DNA from: Bipolaris cookei
Lineage: Eukaryota; Ascomycota; Dothideomycetes; Pleosporales; Pleosporaceae
Length of the DNA stretch: 33,398 nt
Direction: 5' to 3'
NCBI GenBank assembly: GCA_002286855.1
Contig: NRSV01000083.1
Span: 79,581-112,978 of the forward strand
The translations under genes and the position numbers were made by a program. Below, one piece after another: positions 29,449-33,398 of this stretch. The notes under the pieces were generated by a model, which saw nothing but the letters and a program-made list of their open reading frames with translations, ran no database searches and was not told the origin of the DNA. How positions within the stretch are numbered: the first letter of the stretch is position 1; the number at the start of each line of letters is the position of its first letter.

Positions 29449-30403
29449 TATCGATAGACTTACTAAGCGAGGCCTACCACCCACACGGAGTATCATTCGA
29501 AATATCGCGTCGCAGCTGGCCTAAAAGCAGCTCGGATACCACTGGGTTGATCGCTTTGTTCATCGCTACTCGCATCTCGTTATACTTAAGCGCACCATGC
29601 CAATCGATCGCAGCCGGCGCCGAGATGATTCAGAAAAGAAGTATCAGCTCTACTTCGAGCTTCTACGCCAAAAAATCGATCAATATAAAGTGGAGTCGCA
29701 GCATATATGTAATATAGATGAGAAGGGCTTTATAATTGGAGTACAGTCCCGTTTAGTCCGAATCTTTTCTAAAGCTGCTCTCAAGTCTGAATTGAAAAGA
29801 TCAAATATTCAAGATGGTAATCGTGAAGGGATTACGCCAATTGCGTGTATCTACGCGGATGGATCGTATCTAGATCCAAGCATCATCTACTCCAGCAAAT
29901 CCAGCTCTATCCAGAACTCATGGCTCCAAGGTTTTGATCCAGATATACATACTGTGTATATCACCGCATCAGCTACTGGCTGGTCGAACGATAACATCGG
30001 TCTCCAATGGCTCANAGAAACAGCGCAATCACGAGGAGTTGCAACATCAAAAAGCTATCACAATCAAAGCTAGAAAGGAGAGAAAGCTACTCAAAGCTCA
30101 AGAACTAGATGCGCGGCGGCGGGCGCGGGCACAGGCAAAACTAGATTGTGAGAAGCAGAAAGCTGAAGCAGCAGCTCACCAGAAAGCCCGCCAAGCCGCC
30201 CACAAACGACTTTAAAAAGCTATCAAGATCTCTCGAATAGGCAAGAAGCCTAGCTCTAAGCGCTGTGCCAAGCTGGTATCAAAAAATATTATCGTTGGAG
30301 TAGTAGTAGTGGTGCTGCGCAGCCAGCCGATCAATCAGCTGCACCACCATCACCACGCTCGCGTTCAGGCCGCACCATCAAGCTGCCAGTTAAATATCAG
30401 TAG
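29449..30403 (+). pseudogene. Fot/pogo-like transposase, broken and gapped
   Basis: Begins in frame at the element border with IDRLTKRGLPPTRSIIRNIA, a TAA at 29522, then GYHWVDRFVHRYSHL and the DSEKKYQLYFELLRQKID segment. NIDEKGFIIGV (first Asp) follows, then TPIACIYADGSYLDPSIIY and TGWSNDNIGLQWL. At the ambiguous base 30015 the text jumps to the basic C-terminal tail (EELQHQKAITIKARKERK.., RRRARAQAKLDCEKQKAEAA), so the second and third Asp are missing. After a stop at 30213-30215 another frame gives RSGRTIKLPVKYQ and a stop at 30401-30403, the usual end of Fot-type transposases. The first ~100 residues are missing to the left, where the 28094-29446 element lies. Confidence 0.8.
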
Positions 30404-30486
30404 ATAGATCAGATAAATGATACCACTGGATTACTACACTAAGATCTCTTGCGATAATAGCTTTTGTGTAAAACTCTATGTCAAAG

Positions 30487-30900
30487 TGTAGGGTGCTGCT
30501 TGTTCTACTATCGACTCAGAGGTAGAGGTCTCTCTGCCTTCTACTTGTCCGTAGTAGACTCAGAGCCAGCTTGATCGAGAGATTGTAGAGAGAGAAGATA
30601 TGTGCTAGGGGAGAAACACTAATTGATTGATCGTTGGTAGTGTGAATTGATCTTGTGTGAAGTGCTCTGTCTTCTATCTACTTGCTATCCTACTACTATA
30701 TATATTAGCTAGAATAGATTCTAGAAGAGTCTATCTAGTAGTAGCTTGCGTAATCTATAGCGTCATAGATAGATGTCTATTGATCGATTATAGTCTTGAT
30801 AGATCGACTATAGACTTGATTGATCGCAGAGTCCGGGTGTGGACTGCGCATCCGGATTCTGTCGTGGAATAGCTGAGTAGCTTATCTACAACACTCTACA
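30487..30900 (+). repeat. LTR-like block (candidate solo LTR)
   Basis: About 414 bp beginning TGTAGGGTGCTG and ending CAACACTCTACA, so the ends form TGTAG..CTACA. The interior is rich in short GATC/TAGATAGA-type strings. A degraded relative lies at 23478. No gag/pol or convincing 5-bp target duplication was found. It may instead be part of the 3' end of the Fot-like element; the terminus at 30937-30981 follows 36 bp later. Confidence 0.45.
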
Positions 30901-30936
30901 GCTTCAAGTTTGTGATAGTGTTGGCAGGGAAAATCC

Positions 30937-30983
30937 GGCGTTGGCCCGTCCGCGGCGTTGGCCCATCCGGCACCTCTATGTTA
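30937..30983. repeat. Pogo-type element right terminus C with two 17-bp modules
   Basis: Read inward on the minus strand from 30981: 11 bp ACATAGAGGTG, then CCGGATGGGCCAACGCC and GCGGACGGGCCAACGCC. TA follows at 30982-30983. It has the ATGT form of the ACGT end, a one-base transition. It is the best candidate for the right end of the Fot-like element whose transposase ends at 30403. Confidence 0.6.
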
Positions 30984-31399
30984 CAAGCACTCATATACGC
31001 AAACCAAGTGGAATCAGTATCATATACGACGGCGTGTTATATGGTCACCTCGCACTGCGCATGCATAATCACTGTATAATGCTGCACGTCACTCCATATT
31101 AAAGCACGAATGCGCTAACCTTAAAACTAAAAAAATACGTCATCATCCCTGCAAGTAAAGACTCTTGTGCGATGATACAAAATCGGCATCTACTGCCCGC
31201 CTCCCCCAGATACATCATCGTCCCAGATCCTACGATTGACCTGGCGACCAACACTTTGATCTGGGCACTGTAGAAGCTACTTCAGCACACTGGTTACTCA
31301 ACACTCGTCAACTGATCCAAAGACAGGGGATCTGCCGTCGGCAAGTGACCCGAATCACTGCAATAATGGAGATTGTTTCTCGCACAATTCTAAGACGAG
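30984..31399. other. Spacer without a supported gene
   Basis: No frame or motif that I can assign. The right part may be upstream sequence of the gypsy relic. Confidence 0.35.
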
Positions 31400-32070
31400 G
31401 TAGAGATTCGACATATACTTGGCAAAGAGCACCTTAATGTCCATGGTCTATCTCGGTTGCACACAAAGTCAGAGGCCCCAACCGACACCGCGCTACGGCC
31501 CACCGCGGTCCTCACACGGCTCGCTGAGCAACTGCCGACAGATCTTATAATCCGTCGAAGCGCACGTAACGACATCGTTCACAACCAATTGCTACCCTTC
31601 CCCCTCCACGCTTCGCAAAAAGTTGACCCCATGGAAATCCATGCCGCTTTTCGAGATCGTGTTGTGAGCGCGCTGCCCACCGACCTCACGCTGAAAATGA
31701 TGTACAATGGGATCAAGCCAAGCCAAAGCGGACGGCGAGTACCCCTCCACCACAAGGGAGATTTTCAGAATCTACATGGCACATTAGGCTGCTTTTCCAA
31801 ATCATGTCCGATGATCAAGAACGACTGTGTGTTCCTGCAGCGCTGCAGCGGGAAGCCCTCCACACAATCCACCACAAGGTTGAACACATGGACCGCGCAC
31901 GGACATGCGAAAGATTACGCGCAACACTGCATTGCCAATCTTCACACTCGCAAGGAATATGTGCCTCTCCTGATCAGGGACCTTGGCACCGTCATGAAGG
32001 TACCGTCCATAGTGTTCATCCTTGTCTCTTGGACCAGGCTGCAGTCGCAGATTGACAGACCTAGTACGGC
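31400..32070 (+). pseudogene. Ty3/gypsy retrotransposon fragment (RNase H end and integrase zinc-binding domain)
   Basis: One frame reads LGKEHLNVHGLSRLHTKSEAP, the degenerate form of the NVADALSR end of the RNase H domain, followed by a linker with LPTDLIIRRSAR and ALPTDLTLKMMYNGI. After a frame change comes RLCVPAALQREALHTIHHKVEHMDRARTCERLRATLHCQ, which follows the fungal gypsy H2C2 integrase zinc-binding pattern (RLCVP.., HH..., H.....R....RL). The second Cys pair is not well preserved. No LTRs are visible nearby. The frame changes mark it as a dead fragment. Confidence 0.6.
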
Positions 32071-32510
32071 GCTTCAAAATCTGACTACACAGTAGTGTAG
32101 AAAGGATCTTTTACGAATTTTTTGCTACACTGAACTAACAATTCTATCTGTGCTTACACATGAGTCAAAATCATTCGAGACGGCCATGAAGCAAGGCCGC
32201 ATTACTACCATCGCCGCCATGCAAAAAAAGGCTGTCGATTCGCAATAGATACCTATGGCTTAACAATACGCAAAACAGATGAACCTGCTAAATCTTCGGG
32301 TGCTCTACCTGCACAATAAAGAGATGGAGCCAAACGTTGCAGAAGCCATGACGAGTCCTCATATCTAACTCCAACGGTAAAGACGCTCATTTCATTGCTA
32401 GTCCATCTACGAACGTCACAAACGAACCCCCGCACACCCTACATCTATTCGCAACATCCGTCGATGCCTTTAGTGCACATATCATAGCTCTTGTCCCACC
32501 GATCCACGTT
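32071..32510. other. Spacer without a supported gene
   Basis: Possibly further gypsy-derived sequence; no motif supports this. Short frames only. Confidence 0.3.
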
Positions 32511-32650
32511 TCAAGCTGCTTGAGGGATCAACGGCTTCTTATACACTCGGTAAAACCAGAAAATGGCAGCCCCTCCTAGCAGTACAAAACCACCTAAAAA
32601 CATAGCAAAATTGCTATCTGCTTGCCTTTTTCGCAGCTCTACCTCTCATA
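32511..32650 (-). CDS. Possible C-terminal exon with a transmembrane helix
   Basis: The minus strand has an open frame of about 45 codons ending at TGA (32511-32513). It reads ELRKRQADSNFAMFLG, then GFVLLGGAAIFWFYRVYKK, then PLIPQAA. That is a basic flank, a 19-20 residue hydrophobic Gly-rich helix, and a basic cytosolic or matrix-side tail. A TGA precedes it, so it would need an upstream exon, which I could not find. It may be the last exon of a small membrane protein, a relic, or chance. Confidence 0.25.
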
Positions 32651-32832
32651 TATGCGAATCAGGCAGTTATAGAGGTTTTTAAGCAGGGGGACCTGCTATG
32701 TTTGCTCTACTTTCATAAAAGAAGGGAAAGTATTCATAGACCCGTAAGGGAACCAGATAGCACTTTAAATTGATTTATTTATCTTATATTTGCGAATCAA
32801 CATTTAAAAATTTAAGGACCATAAAAACAAGG

Positions 32833-32879
32833 TAACGTGTGTGCATAGCGAGCGCGCCAGCTAAGCGAGCGCGCCACCC
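32833..32879. repeat. Pogo-type element left terminus F with two 17-bp modules
   Basis: TA (32833-32834), then 11 bp ACGTGTGTGCA, then TAGCGAGCGCGCCAGCT and AAGCGAGCGCGCCACCC. The spacing is identical to the other termini. An inward CTCACCAAAAACC resembles the CACCAAACTT of the 28094 element at the same distance. Confidence 0.6.
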
Positions 32880-33040
32880 TAAATCTCACCAAAAACCCCC
32901 AACTACAAAGGTCTATATCTCAACAACTATACATTAGAATTGTCTAGAAATCCAGTACTTATAAAGGCTGCATCTATATAAATAAAAAGACGTTAGAGTT
33001 ACATAACAATAGCTATAATAGTAATAAACTTAATAAGAGA

Positions 33041-33180
33041 TAACGTAAAGCACCACCGAGCCGGACACACCACCGAGCCGGACACTTTTTCTTGGCATCG
33101 CGAACATGGACACACCACCGAGCCGGACACACCACCGAGCCGGACACTTTTTCTTGGCATCGCGAACATCACTTGCAAAG
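33041..33180. repeat. Pogo-type element left terminus D, two pairs of 17-bp modules
   Basis: TA (33041-33042), then 11 bp ACGTAAAGCAC, then CACCGAGCCGGACACAC and CACCGAGCCGGACACTT, then a spacer TTTCTTGGCATCGCGAACAT. A second pair of the same modules follows (about 33116-33149) and the same spacer. The block module-module-spacer is therefore itself duplicated. Confidence 0.75.
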
Positions 33181-33209
33181 TAACATGTCCCAACCACGTA
33201 AAGATACAT

Positions 33210-33210
33210 N
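33210..33210. other. Ambiguous base between two copies of the same terminus
   Basis: Single N. The sequence to its left ends shortly after the CTTGCAAAGTAACATGTC string, and the window ends with that same string at 33381-33398. This suggests a repeat-induced join or an unresolved array. Confidence 0.6.
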
Positions 33211-33294
33211 CTGTTACCTCAAGTTTTAAGACTATTCCAACATACAATTATACAAATATAGAAAAGTACGCTAGAATAATCCCTGTATTTCTGC

Positions 33295-33398
33295 TAACGT
33301 AAAGCACCACCGAGCCGGACACACCACCGAGCCGGACACACCACCGAGCCGGACACTTTTTCTTGGCATCGCGAACATCACTTGCAAAGTAACATGTC
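33295..33398. repeat. Pogo-type element left terminus E, three 17-bp modules
   Basis: TA (33295-33296), then ACGTAAAGCAC, then three 17-bp modules: CACCGAGCCGGACACAC twice and CACCGAGCCGGACACTT. The TTTCTTGGCATCGCGAACAT spacer and CACTTGCAAAGTAACATGTC follow to the window end. It is the same family as terminus D but with three modules, so module number varies between copies. Confidence 0.75.

Noticed and set aside
31457..32095. 212-codon frame as a stand-alone gene
   Set aside because: Begins inside a gypsy RNase H end and mixes two frames of the integrase; better explained as a retrotransposon fragment.
1..33398. tRNA or rRNA genes
   Set aside because: No cloverleaf-type or rRNA-like sequence was noticed on either strand; a covariance-model search was not possible.

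Overview
The window is fungal nuclear DNA. Short spliced introns (57-77 bp with GT..AG ends and CTAAC-like branch points), a non-reducing iterative type I polyketide synthase, an NRPS-like megasynthase, Tad1-like LINEs and pogo/Fot-type DNA transposons all point to a filamentous ascomycete (Pezizomycotina). Pleosporales is my guess from the general look of the transposons and cannot be proved from the sequence alone.

Layout. 1-1106: transposon debris (a LINE endonuclease fragment on the minus strand, then a pogo-type element terminus). 1203-15065: a three-gene secondary-metabolism locus. It holds an NRPS-like gene (minus strand, adenylation remnant - carrier - condensation - degenerate carrier), a short-chain dehydrogenase/reductase (minus, 4 exons) and a divergently transcribed non-reducing PKS (plus, 7 exons, SAT-KS-AT-PT-ACP-ACP-TE, about 2,235 aa). 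Three copies of one foldback MITE sit in the gaps of this locus. 15066-33398: a repeat island holding at least four pogo-like transposase copies, two LINE relics, a Ty3/gypsy relic, LTR-like blocks, a 17-bp minisatellite and one probable host ORF (17419-18126).

How the genes would work together (inference). The PKS would build and cyclise an aromatic polyketide, the SDR could reduce a carbonyl, and the NRPS-like protein could use its condensation domain for an acyl transfer. Several signs say the locus is decaying or functionally shifted. The second PKS intron has GA instead of GT at its donor although every other feature of that intron fits. The SAT active-site Cys is Arg. A conserved KS segment is about 12 residues short. 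The NRPS adenylation domain has lost its ATP-binding motifs and its last carrier domain has lost its Ser.

Most unusual structural signal: at least five transposon ends of unrelated sequence share one layout: a TA target site, an end of ACGT (or ATGT), 11 bp in total, then two or three tandem copies of a 17-bp module. The module sequence differs between families but the spacing is identical. I infer arrayed transposase binding sites, possibly for CENP-B-like pogo DNA-binding domains.

Assembly caution: the four ambiguous bases (26886, 26890, 30015, 33210) each lie at or beside a repeat or a missing stretch. The 1.7-kb near-perfect tandem duplication across 26886-26890 may be an assembly artefact.
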